A stretch of 64,000 bases of DNA from Bdellovibrionales bacterium (GTDB lineage Bacteria > Bdellovibrionota > Bdellovibrionia > Bdellovibrionales > UBA1609). The position numbers and the translations under genes are program-made. The stretch is from positions 496,001 through 560,000 of the forward strand of contig JADJVA010000020.1 in assembly GCA_016716765.1 (NCBI GenBank), in the 5' to 3' direction. Of this stretch, positions 1 through 8,751 are shown in pieces (position 1 is the first letter of the stretch; each line of letters opens with the position of its first letter). The notes beneath the pieces are model-generated. The model was given only the letters and a program-made list of their open reading frames with translations. It searched no databases and was not told the DNA's origin.

Positions 1-1171
1 TAAATATAACGGCATCTGCATCATGTTGTTTACTAAATTCCTCCCATCTCTCAGGATCCATGACAATTGCGTGATCACATGCCGTGACCATTACTTCCTT
101 TTTGGGATTTAATAGTTCCGCGCCAAGTTCTGTAGATAAGGCTTGTCCAGAGGGAGTCGAGGATAAAGTCTTTAAACGCGCGTCAATAGATACATGAAGT
201 TTAAGGCTTTCGGCAAATTCGGCAAGGCAAACAAACACCTCTAACTCGGCACGAGGTAGTGATTTTTGCGCACGGATAAACATTGGATTACCAAAGATAG
301 GAATTAATGGTTTGGGCAAAGAAGAGATCCCATCGAACCGCGACCCTTTTCCGGCCATAGGCATAAGACTTTGCTCGACAGAGGTCGATTGAATTCTGAA
401 TTTATTGTAGTTTTTGAAACATCTATCCCAATACTCATAGTTTTGGATATCTTCCGGTGTACCCCACTGGAAAAAACCAAAAATTTCAAAAACGTTCACT
501 TTAACATTAGCGTTTGCTTCCAAAAGTGCCTGTACTGTTAGACTAGTATAGTACTCTCCATTTAAGTGTAAATTTAAATTGATCTGAGCTAAAATGGCTT
601 CTTTAAGAAGCTTTGCATTTTTAAAATAATATCCACCTGATGATGCAAATTCATTTTCACGATTGTCCGTAAAACTTTCCTTTTCACGAACTTCGACGAC
701 CTGACCCATTTCTAATTTACTATAAGCATATTTCATTTGACTTAGATAATGAGGATGAAATCCGCGATATGAAATCACACACGCATCGCAATCTGTATCC
801 TTTACAAAAGCTTCAAAACGTGACGAGTCCCAGACCATCCCATAGTCGCAATAGGAAACTAATACGGGAGCGTCTTCGGGAATTTCATCCAAGGCAAGAG
901 CAATTGCATGACTAGGGCCTAATTTGTGGGGTGCAATGACCGTTTGAGCTGCATTTGTACGCAATTTTCTTAGGACAATTGATAAGTCTGTGTCCAGATG
1001 GATTTTTGATAAAACAAATTGAGTAGGCCACCTATGTGGAAATGACTCAAGCACTTTTTCTATCATTGGCACGCCATTAATGGGGACTAATGGCTTAGGG
1101 AGTGCGTAGCCTGCTGATTGAAAACGGGCACCTTCTCCGGACATAGGGATAACTAGATGTATGAGTTTCAT
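1..1171 (-). CDS. Tandem sugar-phosphate nucleotidyltransferase, 3' end beyond window
   Basis: I translated this frame from ATG at 1171; it stays open to base 1, so the C-terminus is missing. Two nucleotidyltransferase-like modules follow each other. The first begins near residue 10 with MSGEGARF and then LPKPLVPI. The second begins near residue 290 with MPMAGKGSRF and then LPKPLIPI. Both copies have the GxGxRF nucleotide-binding loop and the PKPL motif of the NTP_transferase family, which makes NDP-sugars or NDP-polyols from NTP and a phosphorylated substrate. The upstream aldolase gene ends two bases before this start, so the two are probably co-translated. The substrate cannot be read from sequence. 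A fused double enzyme is unusual; one half could be a regulatory or inactive copy. Confidence 0.85.
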   Translation of the reverse strand, partial: MKLIHLVIPMSGEGARFQSAGYALPKPLVPINGVPMIEKVLESFPHRWPTQFVLSKIHLDTDLSIVLRKLRTNAAQTVIAPHKLGPSHAIALALDEIPEDAPVLVSYCDYGMVWDSSRFEAFVKDTDCDACVISYRGFHPHYLSQMKYAYSKLEMGQVVEVREKESFTDNRENEFASSGGYYFKNAKLLKEAILAQINLNLHLNGEYYTSLTVQALLEANANVKVNVFEIFGFFQWGTPEDIQNYEYWDRCFKNYNKFRIQSTSVEQSLMPMAGKGSRFDGISSLPKPLIPIFGNPMFIRAQKSLPRAELEVFVCLAEFAESLKLHVSIDARLKTLSSTPSGQALSTELGAELLNPKKEVMVTACDHAIVMDPERWEEFSKQHDADAVIF

Positions 1172-1173
1172 GA

Positions 1174-2124
1174 CTATACTCGCTCCTTCCGGTAACGCTC
1201 GGTAGGTAACCCAACAATCTTGTCTTGCAAATTATTCGGGATTTCTGGAAAATCAGGGAAAATATTCAACAAAATTTGTAGAGCAAACCAAAGTTCGCCA
1301 AGATTATTTCCAACGATGGGTTCATTTGATAATTGTGTGTAATGACCGTCTTCTTCTGAAAGTGCTAATAATAGCTGGTCTTTGAAGACAGCAACATCAG
1401 GAAATAGGATTTTGAACTCTGTAGGGTTTAACGTCTTAGCAATTTCGTTCATCTCTCGAGTGTTTTTGATCTCGGAGAGCAGGTGGTGACCTCGTGAATG
1501 GATATACGCATCCTCCAATTGTTCCCAATCTAAAAGCTCCATTGGATCATCGATCGCCAAAATTACTCCATGATTTTTAAGAAAAATAATTTTCGACCCA
1601 ACATGTCTTGCAACATCCATTGCAAGGCTAATTCCAGGTGTCGCGAAATCAATGAAAGAAAACTTAAGGTCGCATGTATCCGAAATCCATTTCTCTACGG
1701 CACCTGGAAAATTCGAATGTTCAAGGGATATCAGAAGTGATGTTAATGAGTGAAAGTGACAAATGAATTTCGAGGGTAGCATGGCATGAAATGCGGCTTC
1801 CATGCTCGGGCGCCCTTTCCCTGATATATGAATCATTGGGTCCCTAAGTAGGGATTCATAAAAAGGTTCTACCTCTGAGTCGGACAATTCCATGCATTTT
1901 TTTAAGCCTAACTCAAAGTTCTTACGATGAAGACAACACAGTCCACTATTTTCGGATACTTGATCAAGACGTGTGCCTGAAGCCTTAATCCACAGATGGC
2001 CTTCGCTTTTCGAAGAGACATTTCCGCCGGCACCTTGGGTCCAAATAGGAACTTTCGCGCCAATTGTCCGACTCAATTCAATCAGTTCGCGCAGATAAGG
2101 CATTTCCTTAATGGACCTATTCAT
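1174..2124 (-). CDS. Class II aldolase/adducin-family protein
   Basis: The 316-residue protein has the class II aldolase N-terminal signature near residues 30-50 (TQGAGGNVSSK followed by IKASGTRL). A likely zinc-binding His pair lies in CHFHSL near residue 130, and KNHGVILA near residue 180 fits the third metal-ligand region. Family members cleave or epimerise small sugar phosphates such as fuculose- or ribulose-phosphate. It overlaps the upstream HAD gene by 8 bp and is followed within 3 bp by the nucleotidyltransferase. The three probably form one operon feeding an activated sugar or polyol into surface glycan. The exact reaction is unknown. Confidence 0.8.
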   Translation of the reverse strand: MNRSIKEMPYLRELIELSRTIGAKVPIWTQGAGGNVSSKSEGHLWIKASGTRLDQVSENSGLCCLHRKNFELGLKKCMELSDSEVEPFYESLLRDPMIHISGKGRPSMEAAFHAMLPSKFICHFHSLTSLLISLEHSNFPGAVEKWISDTCDLKFSFIDFATPGISLAMDVARHVGSKIIFLKNHGVILAIDDPMELLDWEQLEDAYIHSRGHHLLSEIKNTREMNEIAKTLNPTEFKILFPDVAVFKDQLLLALSEEDGHYTQLSNEPIVGNNLGELWFALQILLNIFPDFPEIPNNLQDKIVGLPTERYRKERV

Positions 2125-2794
2125 TGAGCATCTCGATTAGCTGAGAGAGTTTTTGCATCCTAAATACGGTGCTGGGAAGTTTTGGATTTGAGTTTGTAAA
2201 CTCGCTAGTGAATGTTGTTTTCATTCCTAATTTGGATGCAGGCTTTAAATCTACTAAAAAATCATCTCCAACCATCATGCATTCACTTGCCCGGACACCA
2301 AGCCTTTTAAGTGCAATTTTAAAAATCTTAAGATTGGGCTTTTCAGTTCCGACTTCCTCTGATGTCACTACGGTTCCAAAGTATTTAGCCTGCGGGTCAA
2401 TCGCATTTAATTTAATTGTCTGAGTTCGCAGATTTTCATTAGTAATAACTGCAATTGAATAGCTCATGCGAATTTTATTAAATAGACGGTCTCTCTTTAG
2501 GATTCGCCATTGAGTAGCAAATGCAATGGAAAGAGATTTTTCGTATATGTCCGTTAGCTTCAGAAGCTTTTGGGGAGTGTAATTACCAGTCTCAATGAGG
2601 AGTTCTTTAAAATAGAGCAGTCTACTATGAGAAGAAGTATGCCCCTGAGGTAGGTTCTTCTTTACCGCATTTCGTGCGTTAATAAAACTCCCACCACGGG
2701 GAGAAAGGCCGATCGCTCCCAGCGCGTCACAATAGGCTCGATTCGCATCAATAATCGTATTGTCCAAATCAAAAATAATGGCTTTAAGTTTCAT
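2117..2794 (-). CDS. HAD-superfamily phosphatase
   Basis: The protein starts MKLKAIIFDLDNTIID, which contains the HAD motif I DxDxT nucleophile. It continues with VITNEN (motif II Thr) and GTEKPNLKIF (motif III Lys), and ends its core with MMVGDDFLVDL (motif IV acidic pair). I chose ATG 2794 because motif I starts immediately after it; an upstream in-frame ATG at 2857 would add 21 residues with a low-complexity lysine run. HAD enzymes of this size remove phosphate from small metabolites. Its 3' end overlaps the aldolase start, so it is likely the dephosphorylation step of the same pathway. It is probably the first gene of the operon visible here. Confidence 0.85.
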   Translation of the reverse strand: MKLKAIIFDLDNTIIDANRAYCDALGAIGLSPRGGSFINARNAVKKNLPQGHTSSHSRLLYFKELLIETGNYTPQKLLKLTDIYEKSLSIAFATQWRILKRDRLFNKIRMSYSIAVITNENLRTQTIKLNAIDPQAKYFGTVVTSEEVGTEKPNLKIFKIALKRLGVRASECMMVGDDFLVDLKPASKLGMKTTFTSEFTNSNPKLPSTVFRMQKLSQLIEMLNE

Positions 2795-3154
2795 GTTTTC
2801 AGATAATCCAATTAAAATTTTTTTCTTTTTGGAATAGTAACTACACGAGGGCATCAAATATTTTTGTTTTATTCGGACATCGTGAGATTATTTTTTCTCC
2901 GTCGAAGCGTCTCCCCTGCAAATAAATACAACCCACGTTAATCCGTTACTATCTAAGGCTGGTTGCAAAATTGAATAAACAAAGTAGTCTCCATTTGTAG
3001 CTGAGCAAGAGCTAAAAAGAAAGGATAAAACGCAAAAAAGGAAGCACTAAGTGGGGATTTCGGCAGTTGCAAGCATTCTTTTGGAATAGAGATTCTCGTT
3101 TATAGATTAATAAAATCAGTATTTGAATGCCTAGTGATTTTTCCTGATCTGCGG
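2795..3154. other. Intergenic stretch without recognisable gene
   Basis: About 360 bases separate the HAD gene from the RgpF-like gene on the same strand. I found no convincing reading frame, RNA or repeat. It presumably contains the promoter of the HAD-aldolase-nucleotidyltransferase operon, but no clear -35/-10 pair could be assigned. Confidence 0.4.
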
Positions 3155-4160
3155 TTACGTAAATTGCCTTTTTAATTCGCGTATATTTTTTCTCTCCCAG
3201 TTTTGTCGGCCGCCCTTGAATTTATCCAAAGCTTCCTTTTTGATAAAAGGAAATTGAAATGCTCCAATCAAGACGTCCCAATAAAAAACAGTTGGATTCA
3301 AAGGGGAGACAAACGGAAATCTGTTTTTATTGGGGCTGATGGCAACTAGTTCGGAGTACCTATAGAGAATTTGACAATTGAAGTTTTCAATCAATATATT
3401 TCCCAGATGAATTTCTTGGCGCCAAATCGTGTCGACCTTATCCAAATAAAACTTAAAATTCTCTCCCCAAAAATGTCCCCAAATTTTGGACTTTAAAATA
3501 GATTTTTTAACACAAAAAAAATAGCTTTGTATATGGTGTTTGATTTGAATTGAGTCGGTTAAACCCAAGACTTCATAAGGACCGTTTAGAAATTCGCGCA
3601 GAGTCCCAGTTAGCGGGTGCAACGGTCCGAGAATGCTATCGTTGACGAATAAGAGACTATCATAATTTACGTCCACGATATCAATTAATGTTTTCCAAGA
3701 ACCAAAATCTAGTCCCACATTTTCCCGTTGAATTGCCAAAAAACACAAGTGGTCAATTCTTTCATTGAGAGCTGGTGCAATAACAGGGGAGGTTGTGCAA
3801 AATGCAATATCGAACCCGGAGTTTCTGATTTCTTCGAGTAATGAAATCGTGCAATCATTTATTTCGCCAAATTCATCATAATGGCAAAAGAGACAAATGT
3901 TTTGTTTTTCTTCATGATCTTTTCTAGGAGTTTTATGGTTTTGTTGGAGGTGGAGTGGGGCTATGGAACGTAGTGGAGGCTCTCCATTTTAAGATTTCTA
4001 CCAATAGGGCGACTTTTCTAATCGGAATGACCACTATCTGAACTGCCCAATTTAAAACAATTCGGGTGAGTTTATATTTGGAAAGTAGATGTAATGTCCA
4101 AAGGATATATTCCTCATTGGATGGTTTCATCTTTGCCTTCAATTCAATGAGATGTTTCAT
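3155..4160 (-). pseudogene. RgpF-like rhamnan/polysaccharide synthesis protein, frameshifted
   Basis: Two reading frames join into one protein. The N-terminal part (4160 to about 3933) starts MKHLIELKAK and has a hydrophobic stretch. The C-terminal part contains LFCHYDEFGEIND, AFCTTSP and QRENVGLDFGSWK, followed by YDSLLFVNDSILGPL; these are hallmarks of the rhamnan synthesis F (RgpF) family of cell-surface glycan assembly proteins. The conserved HYDEFG segment lies in frame but upstream of any start codon in its own frame (only TTG 3748, which would cut the domain). That shows a frameshift near 3935-3950. Removing one A from the run in ACAAAACC would fuse the frames. It could be real decay or a sequencing indel. 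Confidence 0.7.
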
Positions 4161-4255
4161 AAATTTTGATTCTTATTCATATCTGTACACTATCGATTTT
4201 CCTTATAGGCGTAAAATAGTTTCTTTATCCTAATCTAGTATCTGATTGGCAATAT

Positions 4256-5276
4256 TTAAAAATTTAGTATGGATTGCTTTTTTTGCCAGGCCCAACCGTC
4301 TCTGCACATATCTTGAGGAGTTCTCGTTGCTGACCAAGCAAGATCTCTTAACGCCCTTTTAGCGTTTGAATAGACAATTGGAGAGTCTCCAAGGCGTCTA
4401 GGGCCTATTTCAAATGGGATTGACACATTGTTCGTATTTTCGAAAATTTTTAAAAGTTCGAGAACACTGAGGGGTCTCCCGTACCCAAGTTATATGTGGC
4501 GGGCTGTCTAACAATGGACCTATTTGATAGTAACGCCAAAGATTGAGCGTGTCCGGCTGCGAGGTCGCATACATGTATGTAATCCCTCGTTCCGGTTCCA
4601 TCGGGGGTAGGATAATCATTACCGAAAATGCAAAGCTTCTCGAGTTGGCCGCTCGCGACCTTCAATATGAACGGGAATAGATTGTTAGGAATACCTCTGG
4701 GGCATTCTCCAATTAATCCGCTAGGTGTGCCCCAATAGGGTTAAAATATCGAAGTATGACTACTTTCCATTCCTCATCCGATCTGCAAATATTTTCGAGC
4801 AGATCCTCGATAATGAGTTTTGATTGGCCATAAGGTGTCGTTGCTAATTTTGGTGAAGACTCATCAAATGGAGAGGCAAAATTGGTATCATAAATGGTAG
4901 CAGACGAGCTAAAGATTATTTTTTTTACGCCTACCTCAGCCATAATCTTTAATAGAGAAATAGTGCTTCTTACATTATTGTCAAAATAGTCCAATGGCGA
5001 TTTTGATGATTCACTAACTGACTTCAATCCAGCACAATGAATTACGCAATCAATATTTTTATAGGTGTGAAATACTCGGCCCAAAAGTGTCTCCTCCCGC
5101 ATATCGCCTACAATAGAGATAGGGGTAACACCAGTTATTTGCCAAATTCTGCTAATGATCTCTGGGCTGCTATTGCAGTAGTTGTCAATCAGGATGACTT
5201 GATGACCTCGTTCAATGAGGTCGACAGCAACATGAGAGCCAATGAAACCAGTTCCGCCGGTAATTAATACCATCAT
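4256..5276 (-). pseudogene. galE: UDP-glucose 4-epimerase, two frameshifts
   Basis: GalE interconverts UDP-glucose and UDP-galactose in the cytoplasm. The N-terminal frame (5276-4713) has the Rossmann motif LITGGTGFIGSHV, then DCVIHCAGLKSVSES, SSSATIYD and the catalytic YGQSK. The frame breaks after RYFNPIGAH, continues with GLIGECPRGIPNNLFPF and GTRDYIHVCDLA, and breaks again at NLGTG. It then runs LSVLELLKIFE, PRRLGDSPIVYSNAKRA and DMCRDGWAWQ to a TAA at 4256. Each break is mended by one extra base: a C near 4722 (CACCT to CACCCT) and a G in the GGG run near 4482. All active-site residues are present, so a corrected sequence would probably be functional. Confidence 0.88.
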
Positions 5277-5754
5277 TCCACTCTCTTTTTTAGTCTTGTG
5301 TATTAGCTATCACTGGTGAAAACATTGTGTCTATCGAATTAAAATTTACGATGGAGTAGATTTCGCTGCAATGTTCCAAGTGAAAAGTAGGGAGTATCAC
5401 TAGGAGGCTCTATTTTAGAGGTAATTGTGAGAAACAGGCTGTAGATTCAAATTCTGAAAGAGCGCACAATTCAACAGGCAGTATAGCTACCTAGGATAGT
5501 TTGAGACCAATAGATAGTAATGATCCTGAAAGACCTTCGAAAATATCATTCCGATCGTCTACAATTTTAGCGTGGACCAGCGGTTTTTTCTTGTTTCTCT
5601 TCTTAAGGCTGACTACATTTCTCATCGTTGGTTGGTACTTTCTGATTGTCTCGATAAGTGTTGTAACCTATTGAAAACAAAAATGTTTGGACCTGTCAGC
5701 TTCTAAACTTGAACTATTTCTGGGACTAGATCTAATGCGTCACGGGATATTCCA
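5277..5754. other. Intergenic stretch, divergent promoter region
   Basis: Roughly 480 AT-rich bases lie between the divergent galE (minus) and methyltransferase (plus) genes. I see no gene, RNA or repeat. Promoters for both flanking genes would be expected here but I could not assign them. Confidence 0.4.
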
Positions 5755-6674
5755 ATGAAGGTCCAAAAGTGCCAAGCAGGTCAATCTGGGGATTGATAAA
5801 TGTCCGGTTTGTCGTTCTACCGACCTCACCACCGAGTTAATGGCTCCAGATTTTTATCTGTCCAAGGGCATGTCTGAGCTGTTTCGGGTCGCATTCTGCA
5901 ATTCCTGCCAACTTGGTTTTTCATATCCGAAGATGGATTACCAGGAATTGAGCAGGTACTATCCCAATGAATATATTCCCTATCAACCACGGCTGGGTTT
6001 GAAGGGGTGGTTACGAAAGGTTAAATTTGGCACTGATTATAAGATAATGCGACGTTCTTGCGAAGCTGTTAAGGATTGTTTTGAAGTCGGAGCTGGTAGC
6101 GGGAGAATTTCTATCGTATTTAAAAATGCTGGCTTGAGTGTTGCCGGATTGGAGCAGAGTATAGAGGGGTGTAGGGTTGCTGCTCAGATTTTTGAGATCG
6201 ATTTAAAAAATAGCAACGCTGAGGGTTATTTATTTAGTCAGACATATGATTGCGTGATTGCTAGATATGTATTGGAGCATTTGAATGCTCCAATTGAAGT
6301 GCTATCTAATATTTATACCGATGGGCTTTCTGCAAAGGAATTCTGTTTTGAAGTTACCCCGTTACGATTCGTGGGAAAGAGAGGTTTGGTTAAATCATTG
6401 GCTTGGGATAGATTTGCCCCGGCATAGGATTCATTTTACGGCAGAGGGTATTTCAAAGATTTTGAATGGTATTGGGTTTAGGGAAGTAAAAGTCTACAAT
6501 GACCGGGTGCCATTCGACTTTATTCGTAGTTTTCTCTATTCAAGAATTCCGCTATTTTATCCTGAAATGAAGAGGTCCCTTCGGTCGTCTTTGAAGGGAT
6601 TATTCCTTTCGATTATATATTTCGCCATAGGCAAAGACCGTTCGGGACGCATGGTCGTTGTTGCTAGGAAATAA
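5755..6674 (+). pseudogene. Zinc-ribbon class I SAM methyltransferase, frameshifted
   Basis: The reading starts at ATG 5755 (MKVQKCQ). After one G is removed from the GGGG run at 5788-5791 it enters KCPVCRSTD, whose CxxC pairs with FCNSC near residue 45 to form a zinc ribbon. A SAM-binding motif follows (CFEVGAGSGRIS), then YDCVIARYVLEHL. The frame changes near 6330-6350 into LPRYDSWERE and LPRHRIHFT, ending in RMVVVARK. Adding one G and one T in short runs there gives AKGILFLKLPRYDSW, the expected family sequence. Such enzymes methylate sugars in polysaccharide loci. The substrate is unknown. Confidence 0.75.
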
Positions 6675-6681
6675 TGAACCT

Positions 6682-6731
6682 CCCCGCCGCTCGCGGCGGG
6701 GTCTCATGGGCTCCCCAGGAGCCCGGCGGGG
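6682..6731. repeat. Tandem GC-rich hairpins with alternative pairing
   Basis: Between the methyltransferase and the PglD-like gene is an unusually GC-rich patch. CCCCGCCG (6682-6689) pairs perfectly with CGGCGGGG (6694-6701) over a 4-nt loop. GGGCTCC (6708-6714) then pairs with GGAGCCC (6718-6724). A second exact copy of CGGCGGGG lies at 6724-6731 and could compete for the first arm. There is no T-tract, so an ordinary intrinsic terminator is not obvious. It could be a REP-like element or an attenuating or processing structure. Confidence 0.65.
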
Positions 6732-6875
6732 TCAACTCAGTGAGAACGGCCAGGAAGGCTTGTTATCATGTAGTCGCTTGTTATATAAAACAGGAATATT
6801 TATCTGAATACGACTTGATTTCTAAATTGTGATAACATCAAACTAACAAATTTCCTTCTCATTACTAGGGGTATT

Positions 6876-7210
6876 ATGAAAGATTTGCGTTTGCGCTGCA
6901 ATGGTCTGACTAAAAATATAATTTTTTGGGGCGGAACGGGGCAAAGTGTTGTCAACAGGGAAATTCTGCGCCTTTTCTCCAGTAATTTACTGGCTATCTT
7001 TGATGACACTCCTGAAATTAAATCTCCTTTTCAGATGTTGCTCTTTTCCATGGCAGCACGTTTGATGGGTGGATCGCTCAACAGGCTAAAAGGTCAGAAA
7101 TCGGATTCGTAGTTTCAATCGGAAACCCTCATGGCAAGGCTCGCCTAAATATTGCTAAACGGCTGAAAAAATGTGGATTGCGCCCAGTTACCCTGGTGCA
7201 CCCTACGTAA
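6876..7210 (+). pseudogene. PglD-like sugar acyltransferase N-terminus, frameshifted and truncated
   Basis: The N-terminal frame gives KNIIFWGGTGQSVVNRE and LLAIFDDTPEIKSPF, which matches the small nucleotide-binding domain of PglD/NeuD-type acyltransferases. After the T run at 7028-7031 the protein continues in another frame as DVALFHGSTFDGW and VVSIGNPHGKARL, ending in LVHPT and a stop at 7208-7210. Adding one T to the run joins the two. The left-handed beta-helix acyltransferase domain that should follow is absent, because the IS66 element begins at 7207 inside the stop codon. This is a true truncation by insertion, on top of the possible indel. Confidence 0.72.
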
Positions 7211-7229
7211 GCGAATTAACCGCCCCATT
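7207..7229 (+). repeat. IS66 terminal inverted repeat, left
   Basis: It starts GTAAGCG and ends CCCCATT, and matches the reverse complement of 12897-12919 at about 14 of 23 positions. The position immediately outside the tnpC stop fits an IS66 end. Confidence 0.7.
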
Positions 7230-7472
7230 CTAGACCACAGTTTTTTTAACCAATAGACTAGCGAGTCGTTCATAGTCCTCAATGGTGTCGGCTGATGGCA
7301 ACAGCCTGAGGATCTCAGCCAAAACCTCAAATGGATCCTTCTCGTTGAGCTTTGCGGTAATAACCAAACTATACAGAAGGGCCGATGACTCAGCTCCGGC
7401 GACGGTATCGCTAAACATCCCATCGTTTCTGCCGATCGCGAATTTCCTGATAACCCGCTCCACCCAGCCATT
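7230..7472 (-). pseudogene. tnpC: IS66 TnpC, C-terminal fragment
   Basis: The fragment reads GWVERVIRKFAIGRNDGMF, then DTVAGAESSALLYSL, and ends LVKKTVV at a TAG. This is the C-terminal block of the IS66 DDE transposase, including the last catalytic Glu in WVERVIR. It has no start of its own. Joined across the intervening element to the piece ending DGRLEAD at 10848, it restores an uninterrupted frame (GRLEADNGWVERV), which identifies the insertion point. Confidence 0.88.
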
Positions 7473-7490
7473 CTAATGGGTTGTCGATTG
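7455..7490 (+). other. Left junction (attL-like) of serine-recombinase element
   Basis: IS66 sequence (CCACCCAGCCA) meets element sequence (CTAATGGG) around TT at 7471-7472. The transposase frame GWVER stops matching at this exact point. The extent of the recombinase binding site is assumed. Confidence 0.7.
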
Positions 7491-7813
7491 CACCCACTGG
7501 TAAATCTGATAGTCGTCAATATTTTACAGTCACGCATTGCTTCCACCCGCTCTATAAAAAGAGATTCAAGATTTTTGATCATAGGCAAAACTGGGGTGAG
7601 GACCGCGTCTTTTACATAGATGCTAAAGGGGTACGAAAGTCCGTTCCCGCGTGCTGGACAAGCGTTTTGGCCGCTGATCCATTTATTTTTCAATCCAAGG
7701 GCCGCTCCAAATTTCGAGTGGCGGATTTGCTGGAGCTTTCATCTCTTATGGGAAGCATGCCTAGTAAGAATAAATCGACGGCACAATCACGTTCTGTAAA
7801 AAAGAATCGTTGA
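7481..7813 (+). CDS. DUF5372-like protein of recombinase cassette
   Basis: The 110-residue protein contains HCFHPLYKKRF, HRQNWGEDRVFYID, a conserved PACWTSVLAADPF and FRVADLLELSSL. This order of motifs matches the DUF5372 family, which I recall as a companion of this kind of recombinase. The only reasonable start is TTG at 7481, eight bases inside the element. The first residues before YFTVTH may therefore be specified by the element end. Its role is unknown; accessory control of recombination is a guess. It is the leftmost gene of the cassette. Confidence 0.72.
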   Translation: MSIAPTGKSDSRQYFTVTHCFHPLYKKRFKIFDHRQNWGEDRVFYIDAKGVRKSVPACWTSVLAADPFIFQSKGRSKFRVADLLELSSLMGSMPSKNKSTAQSRSVKKNR

Positions 7814-7940
7814 TGTGTTATCTAAATTACGCCGCATGTGTAATATTAAATTTGCCGTAGTCATTGGGCACTACTCTTCGACGTTAGATAATTGACTCAT
7901 AAAATACCCACTAGATTCAGTTATATAGAAATTTACCATG

Positions 7941-7969
7941 TTGACATATTAACTGAAGCGGCATAATTT
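7941..7969 (+). promoter_or_regulatory. Sigma-70-type promoter for HTH-recombinase operon
   Basis: TTGACA at 7941-7946 and TAATTT at 7964-7969 are separated by exactly 17 bases. The downstream gene starts at 7996, with GGAG at 7983-7986 as ribosome binding site. This is the best promoter-like pair seen in the window and would drive the HTH, small protein and recombinase genes. Confidence 0.6.
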
Positions 7970-7995
7970 AAGATACATTATTTGGAGATCGCACT

Positions 7996-8454
7996 ATGAC
8001 GAAAAAGCCCAGTGGAAAAAAGCTCTATCTGAAAGAACAGGGAATGCTAAATGCTCATCCCGATCGAGTAAGGGATCAGCTATTTTTGGAAAATGATTTT
8101 TTTGATCCGCAGGACCTGCTGCAAGTCAAATACGAAATGATTCGGAAAGTTGAGCGTGCCGAAGCCTCCGTAACATCTTCGGCGCAAGACTTTGGATTTT
8201 CACGGCTGTCATTTTATCGATTAAGGGAAGACTTTAGAAGGGGTGGATTGGCCGCTTTGATTCCGGAGCGTCGTGGTCCGCGAGAGGCCCATAAGCTGAC
8301 TGAAGAAATCATGGTTTGTTTAGAGACTGAAATCAGCAGGGACAAAACACTGAAGGCGCGTGCACTCAGCAAATTTATAGAAGAACGCTTTGGACTGAAA
8401 ATTCATCCAAGAAGCGTTGAGCGCGCACTTGCAAGACGAAAAAAAAAGAAATGA
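7996..8454 (+). CDS. Helix-turn-helix protein of recombinase cassette
   Basis: The 152-residue protein has an HTH-like core near residues 55-80 (EASVTSSAQDFGFSRLSFYRLR). GGLAALIPERRGPR then leads to a second DNA-binding-like segment, FGLKIHPRSVERALARR, with a lysine-rich tail. Similar proteins are found next to recombinases of this class, and the helix pattern resembles the helix-turn-helix domains of IS630-type transposases. It probably binds the element ends or its own promoter at 7941. It overlaps the next gene by ATGA (8451-8454), which shows translational coupling. Confidence 0.75.
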   Translation: MTKKPSGKKLYLKEQGMLNAHPDRVRDQLFLENDFFDPQDLLQVKYEMIRKVERAEASVTSSAQDFGFSRLSFYRLREDFRRGGLAALIPERRGPREAHKLTEEIMVCLETEISRDKTLKARALSKFIEERFGLKIHPRSVERALARRKKKK

Positions 8455-8738
8455 ATGTCCAGAGCAATCTCTCATGTTTTTCCGACTCGCAATTTATCGA
8501 TCGTTACGAAGCATTAAGGACAGAGGCTTCAAAATATTTTTGCACGAGAGAAAATTGTGGATTAGGACTTTCTGCTTTTTTGCATCGAGGAATGCTGGCG
8601 TGGATGAAGACTTGGCAGATGTGTCAACCAACCACCGCCACTCGAGAACCCGACAACAATGATGTTGTCGACGTAGGTCCTGGAGTTAGGCAAGAGGTTG
8701 TAACGGTGCTGACGAATATGATCCTCAGTCACCAATAA
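8451..8738 (+). CDS. Small protein of recombinase cassette, function unknown
   Basis: The 95-residue protein begins MNVQSNLSCFSDSQFIDRYEALR and has a hydrophobic centre (GLGLSAFLHRGMLAWMKTW), then an acidic, variable C-terminus. I do not recognise a domain. Its ATG overlaps the stop of the HTH gene, and it ends 13 bases before the recombinase start, so it is a genuine third member of the cassette. It may be a recombination directionality or accessory factor; this is inference from position only. Confidence 0.6.
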   Translation: MNVQSNLSCFSDSQFIDRYEALRTEASKYFCTRENCGLGLSAFLHRGMLAWMKTWQMCQPTTATREPDNNDVVDVGPGVRQEVVTVLTNMILSHQ

Positions 8739-8751
8739 GGGAGAAAATGAC

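Noticed and set aside
7145..7693. Minus-strand 182-codon frame over the left IS66/recombinase boundary
   Set aside because: It is a chance frame across two unrelated elements; the correct IS66 frame is the one ending in LVKKTVV, and the plus strand carries the DUF5372-like gene.
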